DNA of 64,000 nucleotides from Ligustrum vulgare (Eukaryota > Streptophyta > Magnoliopsida > Lamiales > Oleaceae). The stretch's first letter is position 1. Every line of letters starts with the position of its first letter. Location: assembly GCA_963555705.1 (NCBI GenBank), contig OY743172.1:23435446-23499445 (forward strand), read 5' to 3'. The translations under genes and the position numbers were made by a program. The notes under the pieces were generated by a model that did no database searches, was not told the origin of the DNA, and saw only the letters and a program-made list of their open reading frames with translations. Of this stretch, positions 45,501-58,086 are shown piece by piece.

Positions 45501-48500
45501 ATTTAGTCCACTAAAACCAAAAGCCAACTGGGAAAAACGTACATCTGATTTTGCAAAATGATGATCTTCTGATTCCTGTAGCATTAAAAATTGTTTCACT
45601 TCCTTATGGATATTGAAACTATACTAAATGATATTACTCATTTTGGGAGTATATTAACAGAATGGCATAATATTTGTAGGTATTTGGTCAAAAGTTTTCA
45701 TCCAGTTGTTGAAGTTATAAATATATGTAGATATTTGATCAAAAATGTTATTGCAAATTTGTGGAAGTTATTCTATGTCATTGCGATGGGGAGAGGATTA
45801 CATAAAGAGACCTAATTATTATTGGGTTTAAAACAGTAAACTAGGCCTTCCTAATGTTTAGGCGGCATGAGATTTTACTCCTAATTATGATTTAGAAGTT
45901 CTTCTTCCATCGCAGACACTTAAGTGACCCGAAAAATTATCATGGAGTGAGAAAAGAGTTTAATAAAGCTAATGTTGTAAAAAGAGACAGCAATTCGTGT
46001 TCAGAGGCATGAGGAGACACTCAGAAGAGTTAGGTGATGCAGCAGGGAGTACCTCTGCAAAAGGCTTCTATTTGGTTCAGGAAATGTCTCTTGTATTGTA
46101 GAACTCATTGCCTTGACCCGAGCATCCTTCTGGTCAATTTCTTATCAAGATGGCGGCAAAGACACAAATTTTAAGCTGATTTTTTACAAGAAAAGTGGGC
46201 AGACTATATTCAAAGATGGTTCACAAACATAGGTCAACAAAGTAACAGGAACTTACTGTAGGCTTCCAATAAAGCACTGCAACAGGATGCAGGAACAGGA
46301 GATGAAGGCAGCTCTCGCAGAACGTACTGCAGGAGAGGTAGCTTTACTGAAATATAAAATAAAAATCCAAAATAGGACTACTGAGTATGACCAATCCAAA
46401 CCTTGACACAGTCGCCTATAACATGAGCATCCTCATCTGGGCCAAATTCAATCTTGCCTACAAAGAAGCAGACCTCATATTATTTAGAATGTCATTTGAA
46501 ATATTATATGCATAAAATGGACAGAAACAAACTATAAATCACATATTTTTCTTCTAACTTTAGCAATATGTAAATTCATGCTTTGGAGAGACCCCTAATT
46601 CAGTGTAAGGGATATGCCATAATCCTCTGAAAACTGAATGTTCCGGGTGGACCTAGTTCAGTTATTTAGTTTGGGTTAGCATGTCTCTTTTATATAGATT
46701 TTCAGTTCTATCCCTCGATATGTGAAATAAAACGATGCTGCCTCATAAACAAGCATGCAATAACTCAATGTTCGGATTATATAGAAAGCTAGTGTAGGTA
46801 AGATAAGAATAAATGCAAAAGAGCTTATTTTAATAGTGGACATTCGCTTTCATTTGGATGAATGAGGAGGAATTTATATCTTCAACATATGCCAAATTTA
46901 GAAAAGCTATACTCCTCTACCTTATAAGTATTTTATTGAATGGGGTCCTTTGCTAATAAAAATCAATCTCCCTCTCCACCAAGTGATACAAATTTCTCTG
47001 AATCAATTTTTGAAGAAATTTAGAAGACATGATCCAATTTCCTAACTAATATCACATCTGGCACTTCATCAAGATGAGTTCATTATTCTCCCTATCATTC
47101 TCATTTTGTGGAAAATCCTGAATCTAAAGGGAAAACTGAACTGCGCCATAACCATTACTGACCAGAAACTGAAGATCTATCAATCATGTAAACATGAAAG
47201 AATGAACATTTTAGAGGATGTAGCTCAACAAGTGGAATCAATATTTTAATTTAAAATAAGTTGATACCCTGTTCATACTCTTGAATTCTCCAATCAACTT
47301 CTTCAACATCAGCAGACTGCCGAAGAATTCCTTCTACTTTAAATCCTGCAAAAGAAGTATCTCACAATTAAATTATTATTTAAACTGAAGAGCCTTATGT
47401 AGAACATGAAATGGAGGGAGTGACTGAAAAATGAAAATACACTCAGAAATAAAGCTTGAAAAAAATTACAGAAACCAATTTCCTTTCTTCGTTTTCTGGG
47501 AAGATAACTAGCAAGACGTGTAATGCGACTCTCATTAACAACTTTTGGCAATAATGTTAAACTGCAATGCTCATAAACAGACTAATAACTAGGCACCTGA
47601 TGAGCAGTTGGAGCAACTGACGACAAAAGAAACTAACCCAGTTGGACATTACAATAGCTTCAAGCCTCATGAGAAACAAAGTCAACTTGATGCTCCAGAC
47701 AGGAATACATGTACATGTTCTAGTATAAAAATTACCATGCTTCTCAAGAAACTGAAGCGCTTTTTCTAGAAAGGACGGGCCTCCATCTATATCTTCGAGA
47801 GCAAGAAAAATTGGGCATCCAACAACCAAAGACTTAACTGAGCAGTTATCCTTCCCTGTGTCAAAAGAAACTGCTTGAAAAGAAAAATTATGAAAATATG
47901 CCATAGGAAGCCGAACCAAAAATAAAATAAAAAAATAAGGAAGGATAATAAACATTTACGAACATTGGTAAGACCCCTTAACAGTATCACCAGTGTCACT
48001 CGGTAATATTCCATCGTTCCCCATCACAAGAGCAGCATTTGGAGCTTGTGCAAGAGCATGTTCAAGGGCTGTCTTCCACTCATGCAGGTCCTCTGATGTC
48101 TCTGCCTAAATTTTAAAATTCAGAAACAGATAAGAGAGAGCTGCTAATTCCGTATAAAATAAATACATGAACTATTGTGATGTCACAAAGAGAGACAGAA
48201 AGAGAAGGATGTGCGTGCACTTGAGAGAGAGAGAGAGAACATCCAGCCTTTTGACCACCTTAAGTGTAAACGCCCGTACTTCTCGTCCATCAGGAAACAA
48301 TACGGTTAACAGCTTCTTATCTTCTCTAACAACAACGCTGCATACAAGAGGATATTAGGATATGTCAGGAGAGTTGCAAACATACAGCATAGACAAACAT
48401 ACCAAGAGAGATTACTTCCCAGTAATCATACCTTCCTGAGTTATTTATATCAATACCCCCCAAAGTCAAATTTACTTCACTGGCTCGTTGAGGAATTGCA

Positions 48501-51500
48501 TTCTACCAAAAAAAAAAAAAAAAAAAAAAAAAAGTTTTCAGTTTTATATAAATATCAAAATGGAAGTATATGCAATGAAATTGGCATTAGACTGCCCCCA
48601 CAAATGTCACATTGCATAACAACGTGACATGAGAAGTTAACGTGTCAACTTTTTAGTACAATGTATCAGTGAATGACAAACTAAGACTGGAGCTGACACT
48701 AACAGGATCGTTCTTGAAGAAAACCAAAGAAGTGCGTGTAAGGATAAACCAGCGCTTCTTCCAAGACTTCCACCGTAACCCTGCAAGAAATTTAATTAAT
48801 ATATAGTCAATAAACATGTGGTGAACCAATTAGAGAAATAATAAGAGTGGATCTTTCATTCTTCTATGTAAAAATGACACTGGGAGAAGATTTTCCATCA
48901 TTTTGAATCTATGGTAACCCATTTAAAATGACAATTCGTAACTTCTATTAGCTTTACATCATTTTGCAAATTGACCTGACATCCTAACTACAGCTTATTC
49001 TATTAAAATAGGCTTTATGAGTCTTATGTATCTAGTGTGGGTTATACGACAAGATGCTCTCTGGATCTCAAGAATGAGGTAAGGATGTTAATAAATAGTT
49101 AAATACCGTAAAAGGGTGGGGGTTTTGGTTAAGTGTTTACTGCTCCTGTGCACTTATCTATCTCAACTCCGTCCCCTCAATCCCTTGATGACATATAACC
49201 AACTCAAATTTCTACAGATTAAAATAATGTTAACCCTTCACAAGCTCCAGTTTAAGAATGTCAGGTGAAAAAGTTGTAAATATGAATTTGGTGATCATAT
49301 TGTTCCTGAGGTTCTCAAATTTAGAGAATGTGAATTTAAATCTTTGACCCATGCTCTGCTTACATATTTGATTCTGGATATAAAATCATCCTCTTATCAT
49401 GATAAGGGTACATATAACGGCACAAAAAAAGTGCAGCTCTGAATTTTGAATCTGTTAAAATCAACCCAAACTTCAATGGAATCTTATCCACTTCTGATTT
49501 TGGGACCTTCAGTAGCCTCATACATCACATATATGATGTACTTATTTCAGCCAAAAGACAAAGTACTCTGCTTACATATGATTCTGATTTTGGGACCTTG
49601 AGAAGCCTCATACATCACATATATGATGTACTTATTTCAGCCAAAAGCCAAAGTGCGATTGTAATTAGCTATTAGCTCTCATACACTGTCAGTGTAAAAG
49701 AAGAATTAGACAACCGCACTTATGGTGATGCCACGTTTACAAAATCTAACCTAACTTGAGACTTAATTATCAGGGGCTCATTAACCAAATATGGCAGAGT
49801 GCTAGCTTAAATTGAAAAATGTTCCTAGATTTATGATCAATGTACTAAAAATGATGCGAGCATGTTAACTGGCAGACCATGTGAACTAAATTTGAATCAG
49901 GCCCTAGAATTAGTCATCAAGCTAATGTACCACACCTGCATACACTTAGAGCATCTCCAATGATGGTGTACAATAGAGTTATTTTGTGATTTGCATCATC
50001 AATGCCGAAATCGTCTCCAACGGGACATTTCCGACAAAAATATAAAAAAAAAAATTGTGAATTTATATCTTCCTGTGGAACTAATTCCCTCCAAAAATAG
50101 CTATCAATTCATAAAATCTTGATGTGAAACATACAATTTAAATCTATTATAATAATTTACATTACAATTTGAATTTTTTATATGAATTTGCACATTTCTT
50201 ATATTGTTATATTTTTTTGGTTTTATCAAACAAAATTTGAATTTTTTGGATCGATCTGTTCATAATATTTATATATAAACACAAATAAAAATAGATTAAC
50301 ATAAAAAATCTAAGAGCTAAATATTATAATTTGCATCTATCCATTGGAGCAAAATTTTGATTTAGATCCACCAGATGTAAATGGGGATACAAAATTGATT
50401 TGAGAGGTGCTAATTTACGCTTAGCCTTTGTTCTTTAATGCTATCATTACAATTTATAAATCAATTTACAAATACTCCAATTTCTCAAACCACTTTTTAA
50501 CGACATATTTTCACGAGTGTGAATTTGTTCACCCTCACAAAAGAATGTTATGATGTCCCTTTTTTGTTAATTATTAAACAAATTTTGAATTTTTTGGATC
50601 GATTTGTTCATAATATTTATATATAAACACAAATAAAAATAGATTAACATAAAAAATCTAAGAGCTAAATATTATAATTTGCATCTACCCATTGGAGCAA
50701 AATTTTGAATTAGATCCACCAGATGTAAATGGGGATACAAAATTGATTTGAGAGGTGCTAATTTACGCTTAGCCTTTGTTCTTTAATGCTATCATTACAA
50801 TTTATAAATCAATTTACAAATACTACAATTTCTCAAACCACTTTTTAAGGACATATTTTCCCGAGTGTGAATTTGTTCACCCTCACAAAAGAATGTTATG
50901 ATGACCATTTTTTGTTAAGGTAAAATATATGTGCATAAAATTTATAAATGTGAAATCTTTTGTTCATATTGTTCTATTCATACAGAGTTTTGATATGAGT
51001 ATAATCTTAATATATAATTTTTGTTATTTTAAAAGTTACTTATTTTACACATAATTACGCAGTTTATCACTAAAAATAAGTTATTTTTAAAATAGCAAAA
51101 GTTATATATCAATACTATATTCATATCAGAGCTCTCGATGTATAGTATAACATAGAATAATTTTTTTTTAATTTTTACAAATTTTAAGAGCTTGTTTGGT
51201 ATTGTGAAAATTTTCACCTCAACTTTTCAAAATCAATTTCAACCTTCCAGTTTTTGTCAAGTCCACGATTTTTGACTTTTCAAATATTTTTAAACCACTC
51301 ATTCATCAAGAAGTCCAAAAAAACCACAAAAACTTCTAAATAACATATTACCAAACAGGCTCTAATATATGCATTTCACACTCACAAAAAGATGGTCACC
51401 ATAACCATCTTTTGTAAGGGTAAACAAATTCACACTCTATTTCCTCTATCCAATTTTTAACCACATATTGTACCTCAAAAACATAAATAAACCAATTTAT

Positions 51501-51966
51501 AATTGCTTTAGTGTAACCGAAAAGAGCCTATTTTTGCACCACCATTGTAGATGCTCTTAACATTTTCTTACAAGTAAACGTTTTAAGCTTAGCGAGCAAG
51601 CTCCAAATTCAAAAGTATTATATTATATCTGTAATCCCAAAAAAGCACCTACCCTTGGAAGATACACGAAGATGCCCGCTCTTGAAAATCTGCAAATTTT
51701 CACGAGTTCAAATCATCAAGAACCATAACAAACCAGAAATATGAACAAAGAAAACTAAGCTTTCATTAGGTACTTCAAATCCCAAAGATTTGACTAAATT
51801 TGAAGCGATAAGGACCCAACATTTTTTCATATTTTCTTTCTTCAATTCCCACGTAACCGAAATGATAAAAAATTCCCACTTAAACTGCTGTAACATTTCA
51901 TCCTGTAGTTACCGTATTTGAATTTCCAATCGGAGGGCATTCGAGTGCGGCGAGAGAAGCAGACAT
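33507..51966 (-). CDS. REN1: PH-RhoGAP-coiled-coil protein of the REN1/PHGAP family (ROP GTPase-activating), 21 exons
   Basis: Exons (minus strand): 51966-51913, 51689-51653, 48780-48704, 48502-48432, 48337-48259, 48105-47964, 47855-47736, 47345-47268, 46457-46402, 46326-46257, 46140-46053, 44756-44522, 43658-43434, 42750-42439, 41247-41198, 40304-40244, 40155-40072, 35957-35844, 35772-35600, 34635-34566, 33689-33507. All have GT-AG edges and join in phase to 792 aa. PH domain about 20-125 (WKSWKKRWFILTRTSLVFF). RhoGAP about 158-369, with the arginine finger R202 in GILRQS. Acidic linker, then coiled coil about 565-710 (LQASLERRRQALHELRLALEQ), ending in PSTASSTLVELTTRLDFFKERR. Family members inactivate ROP GTPases at the plasma membrane in tip-growing and pavement cells. 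REN1 versus PHGAP1/2 cannot be separated by eye. Relatives are about 870 aa: a segment expected between exons 20 and 21 was not found. Introns carry several transposable elements; no coding exon is broken. Confidence 0.9.
36285..36445 (-). repeat. TRIM LTR (left copy, 3' LTR)
   Basis: 161 bp. Differs from 38288-38448 only near base 13 (ATGATGATG versus ATGAAGATG). Confidence 0.93.
36770..37035. repeat. Minisatellite in the TRIM, about 9 degenerate units
   Basis: Repeats of the GAAAGTT-(G/C)AGGGACTGAAATG type, about 28-31 bp each, the same motif as at 5092-5355 and 58980-59230. Confidence 0.8.
37350..37480. other. GC-rich block with poly-T in the TRIM interior
   Basis: CGCCGGAGGTC repeats at 37370-37445 are followed by an about 26-base T run. 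Reading frames here give low-complexity Gly/Arg products and are not genes. A second CGGCGGC patch lies at 38212-38235, close to the primer site. Confidence 0.6.
38288..38448 (-). repeat. TRIM LTR (right copy, 5' LTR)
   Basis: 161 bp, followed by the target duplication CACTG at 38449-38453. The primer-binding site is immediately inside. Confidence 0.93.
39560..39895 (+). mobile_element. Possible LTR fragment in intron 17 of the RhoGAP gene
   Basis: A GC-richer stretch than its surroundings with a good TATA-like CTATAAAAGG (39659-39668), followed by leader-like sequence. It looks like the promoter end of a retrotransposon LTR in plus orientation. I could not define ends or a target duplication. 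Confidence 0.3.
43881..44073. mobile_element. MITE, copy B, in intron 12 of the RhoGAP gene
   Basis: The ends CCCCTGTTTGAGACCCATTATT and, reversed, CCCATGTTTTTGATACCCATTATT are clearly similar, and a poly-A run lies inside. Sister of the copy at 10328-10513. Confidence 0.7.
48508..48533 (+). repeat. Poly-A tract in intron 3 of the RhoGAP gene
   Basis: About 25 A just upstream of exon 4. On the gene's strand it is a long T run forming the polypyrimidine tract before the acceptor at 48503. Confidence 0.8.
49492..49670. repeat. Tandem duplication, period 90 bp, in intron 2 of the RhoGAP gene
   Basis: TTCTGATTTTGGGACCTT through TTTCAGCCAAAAG occurs twice in tandem with only a few differences. 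Each copy contains the palindrome-like ACATCACATATATGATGTAC. Confidence 0.85.
50229..50924. repeat. Tandem duplication, period about 348 bp, inside the intron 2 element
   Basis: Two near-identical copies (about 50229-50576 and 50577-50924) share TTTTTTGGATCGAT, the TAAGAGCTAAATATTATAATTTG block and GAGTGTGAATTTGTTCACCC. They differ at only a few positions, so the duplication is fairly recent. Confidence 0.85.
51188..51362. mobile_element. Nested MITE (GAGCYTGTTTGGTA ends), copy A
   Basis: 175 bp. The left end GAGCTTGTTTGGTA and the right end, reversed, GAGCCTGTTTGGTA differ at one base. TAA duplications lie at 51185-51187 and 51363-51365. It sits within the larger element at 49949-51556. Confidence 0.8.
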
Positions 51967-52320
51967 TTTGCTTTTGCTGATCAGTTAACATCTCAGCAGG
52001 GACTCGATCGACAGGGAAGCACGACCATCATCACCAATCAGCAACAAACCAGAGCAGCTCTTTTCACACACGCTCTCATTGTGTTTGTATTTATGCGAGT
52101 AGGTGAAGTGGGTGTGGGGATTCGATGGAGAAAAGAAATACTGTAACGGAGGTTTAGGAGAGTAAAGATTATTAATTTCCATTAGTTTTTCTGTTGCTTT
52201 TCACCTACTTTTGAGCGTGACTGACTCACCAAATTGATTGCTGAGATTACTGCCATAATTGTGTGCGTCAAGAATCCAAAACTCAACTGGTGGGCAGTGG
52301 GACTGAATGTTTTGGCTCAA
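51967..52320 (-). promoter_or_regulatory. 5' UTR and promoter region of the RhoGAP gene
   Basis: Upstream of the start codon at 51966. It contains TC-rich stretches and no element insertion. No TATA box was assigned with confidence. Confidence 0.4.
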
Positions 52321-52360
52321 ATTTATTATTTATAACATTCAATTGTATATATACGTTATA

Positions 52361-52555
52361 TTACCACTTAAAAATATCTTCCTATAAAATTATTAATATA
52401 CTATATGCAGTATATGCACTTTGTCCAGTTTGATGAAACTTAAAATTTATATTGTTACAATGTCACTTAAAAATATATTCCTATATAATTATTGATATAC
52501 TATATACAGTATATGCACTTTGTCTGATTTGATGAAACTTAAAATCTATGTTTTA
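52361..52555. repeat. Tandem duplication, period about 99 bp
   Basis: CACTTAAAAATAT through TGATGAAACTTAAAAT is repeated (starting 52365 and 52464). Both copies contain TATACTATAT(G/A)CAGTATATGC. Confidence 0.8.
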
Positions 52556-53607
52556 AGGGTGTTCTCAGTACGAAATTTAGTGAATTTTTTTAGATTTATG
52601 AATTTTAATAGAATTTTATAAAATCTCTCAAATTTTAATGAAATTCCATTCTACGAATTTTAGTAGATTTCAATAGATTTTAGTAGAATTTGTTGAACCT
52701 GTCATCAATATAAAATTTAATGAATTTTAGAATTTCATCAACTTTTACCTCTTATATATAAGGTAATTTCTTTCTTTATTTATTATTTTTAAGTTGTTGT
52801 GCAAGCTGAACGTGAATGGAGACAGAAGTAAGTAAGTAAAAAAAATTAACATAATTTCTTACTTGATCATCAAAAAATAAAAAAAGAAGCAAGAATATTT
52901 GAACCGTTAAAAAATAGAATATATAACATTGTCTAGTTTTAATTAAAACAAAAGATTCAAACCTTTCATTTAAAACATGAAGTATTTTCTTATACAAATA
53001 ATCAATTAAAATAATTAATTGCTTTTAAATAATTAAACTCAAATTTTCAATTATATAAGAACGTTTATAGATTATCACAAACAAATTGGCAAAATTTTAT
53101 TAATCAAAGTGGATGAATAAGGTATTATTTTTTCCTTCGATACATACAATTGTCACATTCCAGAGTTGTAAGGATTATGATTGTTAAATTAATAAGGATT
53201 GCAAACCCAACACCTTCTTTGTAAAAAAATTTGAAAAAATAGTAAGGATCGTGTGGGGTTTCATATTCTTTTTTATTATTCTTTTCTATTTTTATTAGGA
53301 AAAAATGGAGGAATTTGAAATTCGAGGGGTCGTGGAATTGAAAATCTGAGAGGTTATGGTTGGATTTGTTGGGTAATTTTACCTTCATATTTATTATTTA
53401 AAATTCATCAAAATACTAACAATTCATTTCATATTAGAAATTCACTTAAATTCATAGATTTTTGAGGACATCGAAATCTTGTGGAATTAATAGAATTTCA
53501 TATCGAGGACCTTGAATTTTGACAGATTCTATAAAATTCCAAATTGAAAATATGTGGAATGTTATGAAATTATAAAATCCTTCAAATTCCATGTTGGGGA
53601 CACCCTT
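52555..53607. mobile_element. Probable non-autonomous TIR element of about 1.05 kb
   Basis: The left end AAGGGTGTTCTCAGTACGAAATTT and, reversed, the right end AAGGGTGTCCCCAACATGGAATTT are similar. Many AAATTTTAGTGAATTT-like words lie inside both ends. I could not confirm a target duplication. No ORF. Confidence 0.5.
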
Positions 53608-54416
53608 CTTAGTCTCCCATTGGTAACACTATAACAGTTTATAAATTAGTTTATTTAAAATATGTGGTTAAAATTGGAGAAAGATAATATGTGTGGTTAA
53701 AAGTTGATTTGAAAAATTACGTAATTTATAAATCGATTTACCAAACGCATGCTTAATTTAAATTAAAGTTTAACAATTAATTTTAATCATACGTTTTATG
53801 AGAATCGCTACTTTTCGATCATATATTTTTATCATTTTCTATTAAAATCTACTAAACATTTAAGACGAATTGAATGTCATAGGACTCGTTACAATTCTTA
53901 GCAATGTTTAGAAAATTTGGAACCGATCGAAAAATCGGTCTAGTCCGCCCAAAAAATTAATTGGCCTAAAAACACTATTTTTTACCGGTTCAATCAGGAA
54001 AATCAGGAACTAATAAGTTTTTAAACCTGATTTTTCTATTTTTTTCTGGTTATTTTAAGCCACTTTTGTGTAAAACTAGTTTTATAAACATGTTTTGCAC
54101 GTTAATTGTCCACATAAAGTAATTTTTAAAAATTATGTCTAGCAAAAATTTCAAGTTTTTTTCAAGAGAAATTAGTCAAACATGCAAGACAAATAGAACT
54201 AAGAAAATTTAATATATTTAAAATATTATAAAAAGAATAAAATAATTGTCAATTAAGATTTAATTCCAAGTATTTTTCCTTCGTAACAAAGTTTGAGACT
54301 TGTGAGAATTCATTAATGCATAAATTTGATAGATATCTTCATTCTTTTCAATATTGTTGTTTGTCATCAAGTTGAGTTCAATATCATCGTGCACATTTGA
54401 TAATGTTTGATTACTA

Positions 54417-54581
54417 AAGCCCGTTTATTAATGGGAAAAATTTCACCTCAATTTTTCAAACTCAATCTCAACTATCCATTCTTAGTCTCAAAGTTTTTGA
54501 CTTTTCAACCTTTTTAAACCACACATCCACAAAAAAAAAAAAAAAACACACACACACACAGAGAGATTACCAAATAGGCTC
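54417..54581. mobile_element. MITE, copy B of the GAGCYTGTTTGGTA family
   Basis: The interior (AATTTCACCTCAATTTTTCAAACTCAATCTCAAC and the TTTTGACTTTTCAA block) matches the nested MITE at 51188-51362. The right end ATTACCAAATAGGCTC agrees. The left end is diverged, and a poly-A/(CA)n tract expands the right half. Confidence 0.65.
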
Positions 54582-54599
54582 CTATTAGTCTAATTTTTA

Positions 54600-57500
54600 T
54601 GATAAAGTTAATATATTTTTCCTTTCTGTAGCGTGTGAATAAAATTTTCAATTGTGGCTCAAAATAGTATAACAAGAATAAGAATCTAGTACCTTGCAAG
54701 TATTAAAAAAGATAACATATTTGTTTAATATCGAAAGGTTATTAAAATAAAGTTAGGCAAATATAAAGGGAAATATCATATCATCATTAATCAATAATTT
54801 AAAGTAAATTTTCAAATTTTAAAGTTTGAGAATAAATAATTGTATCAATATAATTGTAACTTTTTTCACTATTTCGTTTATGATATTATATTAATATAAT
54901 TGTATTTGTGTTTAGTGAGAATAAATAATAATTTGAAATAAATAATGAAAAATAAAAATGAGAATTGAAAGATTTTTACTTTATTTTAAAGACTTTTAGT
55001 GAGATATATCTTACATATTTTCATTGTTGTCCTTCTTCTATGAAAAAAAAAAATATTTTTAATTTTAAAAAAAGTTGTGTAGTCAAAAAGTAATTTGAAA
55101 AATTATGTTGATTATAATTTTGGTTATAACATAGTTACCTAATACAGGCCAAGTTACCAAACAAAGGTTTAAGTTGCACTAAATTACGCAAAAAATTATT
55201 TCATATATTTATATTTAAAAGTTTCATGTATAAACACTTTTTAAGCCAAAGACGACTTGACTTACACCTCAACCGTAACAACTCAAAACTAAATCACTTA
55301 AAATAACCAAAAATCAGTGTTTAGAAAATCGAAAATCGGTTCAAATCAAAACAGACAAAGGTTCAAGGGTCAAAAGATCTGATTGGGTCAAACCGATTTC
55401 AAGTAAAATATATAATAAAAAAAAATTTATTCAAAAAATCACAAAATTTTCTAAAAAATAAATTATTTTACAAATAAACTAATATTTATTCATTTAGAAA
55501 TAAAATTTATACTTTTAACAGACATTTCACTTAAAAATATATATAAAAACATGTTTTAAAAATAAAAAAAATAAAAAAATTAACAAACAGAGTTACAGAG
55601 GCTAATATGTCATATGGTCCAATTGAACATCAACCACCCTAGACCAATAGTCTACATAGATACAATAACCAACTTAAAATCATACATGTCGATGCTAAGT
55701 GCGATACTAATTGATGTCAATTTGTACGTCGTGCATAACATTATTGTGTTCTCATAAAGTAATAGGTGTAAAAACTACCTAAATTTTGGGTTAAGATCAT
55801 ATATTCAACTTAATATAGAACCATAACTCTTTTTATTGTGTGAGATTTTTTAATGTAAACATGATAAGTTTATTGCGTAACGTCCAAAACAACGTCTAAT
55901 AGAAAACACTGCACTTAATCATGATAAGTAGGAAATTTACCTTCTTTTTTTAAGATTACTAGTTTTTAAACGTGCGTTGCAAGAATTATCAATTAGTGTA
56001 AGTTTGGATAGTGTTTTTGTTCATAGTAATGCGAAGTATAGTTCCCATTGAGTGCCCCCATTGAAAAAATAAATAATATGCAAATCGGCGTGTAGGACTG
56101 TAGTTTTATCTATTTGCAAGAGCGGAATTGAAAAATAAAACAATGCCCTTTTAGTATAGATATATTAATAGCAACTCAACAACACCATAATAAGTACAAA
56201 AATAGCAACCAAGTTGAAGCCTGATTACATTTGCTTCTGGAACATCCACTTCCGAAACGAAAACGAAATACCTAAAAAACACAACAATAAATAACCAGTG
56301 ACCCTGCTAGAAGCCATGTTGAGCAATCACAAAATACCACTTCTCAAATAACTAGATTGGTGAAACATTCTAAATGCCATATCGATGTTCAAGGGTTCAA
56401 TGTTTACCATAAAAATCGGCTTATGAAGGTTAGTTTTCTCATCCCTGCAAATTTATTAAAATTACCATACATCACTCCAAATGTGATGATATGTGCCCAA
56501 TAGCATGTACAGTGAACAAGTTAAAAAAAAAAAAAAAAACTGATAATTGCCTCGTAATGTCAGCAAAAGCCAAGGATAGAAACATTATGACATCAACCTA
56601 TCATTGCATATGAGCGAATCAACTTATGGGTCTATGAATTGGAAAACTGCAAATGCTCAACTCAGACAATGAATAATTTGGAAAAAGAATGAAAAATTTC
56701 ATGTAATTACCTGACTTAAAGGAGATTAATGCAGAGCAAGGACTGCAGTGACATACTATTTGACCCCACGACATCGTTTTCACCACACAGGAAAAAGCCT
56801 TCCTCGAGCAGTTATTGTTACAAAAAATGTTAAGAGTAGCGTAACCCGGTGACATTTCTTCCACTCTTAAGAAACTTTCTTGCAATAGAAATTGAAATTG
56901 AAATACCGAAAGAAGAAAGAATATAAGAGAAATAACTTGAGAGCAAATACCAATTTCCCTTGATACACCAAAGAGAACAGTGTAGTATCTGTAAAAAAAA
57001 ATGATAACAAAATATTTCGTATCTTCGTATTATAATAATCGAGAGAGAGAGAGAGAGAGAGAGCTCTAAAAAAGAGGATGGGATTTATACCTTGCTTCAG
57101 TAAATGCACAATGGTTGAGCAATACTCCACATTAGGTATCTACATTAGGCCAAGGTTTTTAACCTACAAAGACAGGCCCAGGAACAATGCTTCATTAGGT
57201 GAAGGTTTGAAAATGGAATCTTCAGATCATTGACCAATGATATAAATACTTTAGCAATGAGCTCGTGTGAAATTAGAAGTAACAGCAAGCTCAAATGCAA
57301 TATTTGAAGGTGGCGTACAAAGTATATGCAAAATCAAGCACTGTGGGATGATTTCATTAACAGAATGCTTAATTTTTGTTTAAAGAGTGCTACAAATATA
57401 AAATCATCATCGATATTCACTTAAAATATTTATAATCATAGTAAAGGCTTAAACTATTCTCCATAGAATTCCTTAAACTGCAAGAGGGATAAATGGTAAG

Positions 57501-58086
57501 TCTAGACATCAATCGATCCAAATTCCATATTTGAGATTATTTAATCTCATATTCCTCTTTTATCCTTTTGAACGCGTATAATTAAACAATTCAATCAGAA
57601 ATTACAGCAGATACAAATTTCTGAAGATATAACAGCTAATTGTAACACATCAATATTTACCTTGCTAAGTTGTAATGGTATTGGAAGCACTACTTCAAAT
57701 AGATTTGAAACCTACCTGCACACATATTCAATCAAGAGAGGAAATTTTGACACCTAATAATCAACATGGTGCAATATAAAGATACAATAACAATACAATA
57801 TCAATGTTCAAGTTCTAACCATTTTGAATAACGGATCATCGGGAAAGTGCTTCAGTGCAAATACTCTCTGGCACGTTTACCTCTAGATAACGATTGATTG
57901 GAACTGTATGAGTTCAACTAATAATACAAAACAAAATGCAAGAAGTGCCTGTTTTGGGAGGAAGAGGGAAATAAGCTTTTTTCCATTCTTTAAACGTCAA
58001 ATTCAGTGTTGTTTTTAATCTGAAGCAGCTAATTTGCATTAATTCTTTTATATAGGAAACTTGGGAAATATTATGTTGATAATTGT
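54600..58086. other. AT-rich intergenic region with no supported gene
   Basis: Short minus-strand frames at 56619-57130 have no domain and overlap a (GA)n run. At about 55966-55985 the TTTTTAAACGTGCGTTGCAA word resembles MITE ends of other plants, but no partner was found. Confidence 0.5.
57041..57064. repeat. (GA)n microsatellite
   Basis: About 12 GA units. Confidence 0.9.

Larger units (their letters stand above)
49949..51556. mobile_element. PIF/Harbinger-type non-autonomous element with GAGCATCT ends in intron 2 of the RhoGAP gene
   Basis: The left end GAGCATCTCCAATGATGGTG and the right end, reversed, GAGCATCTACAATGGTGGTG match over about 20 bp. A TTA duplication flanks it (49946-49948 and 51557-51559). 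No ORF. The interior contains a 348-bp tandem duplication and a nested MITE. GAGCATCT(C/A)CAA ends are common among plant Harbinger-type MITEs. Confidence 0.8.

Noticed and set aside
56619..57130. Two minus-strand frames of 87-88 codons
   Set aside because: No domain, and no convincing splice pattern linking them; they overlap a GA microsatellite.
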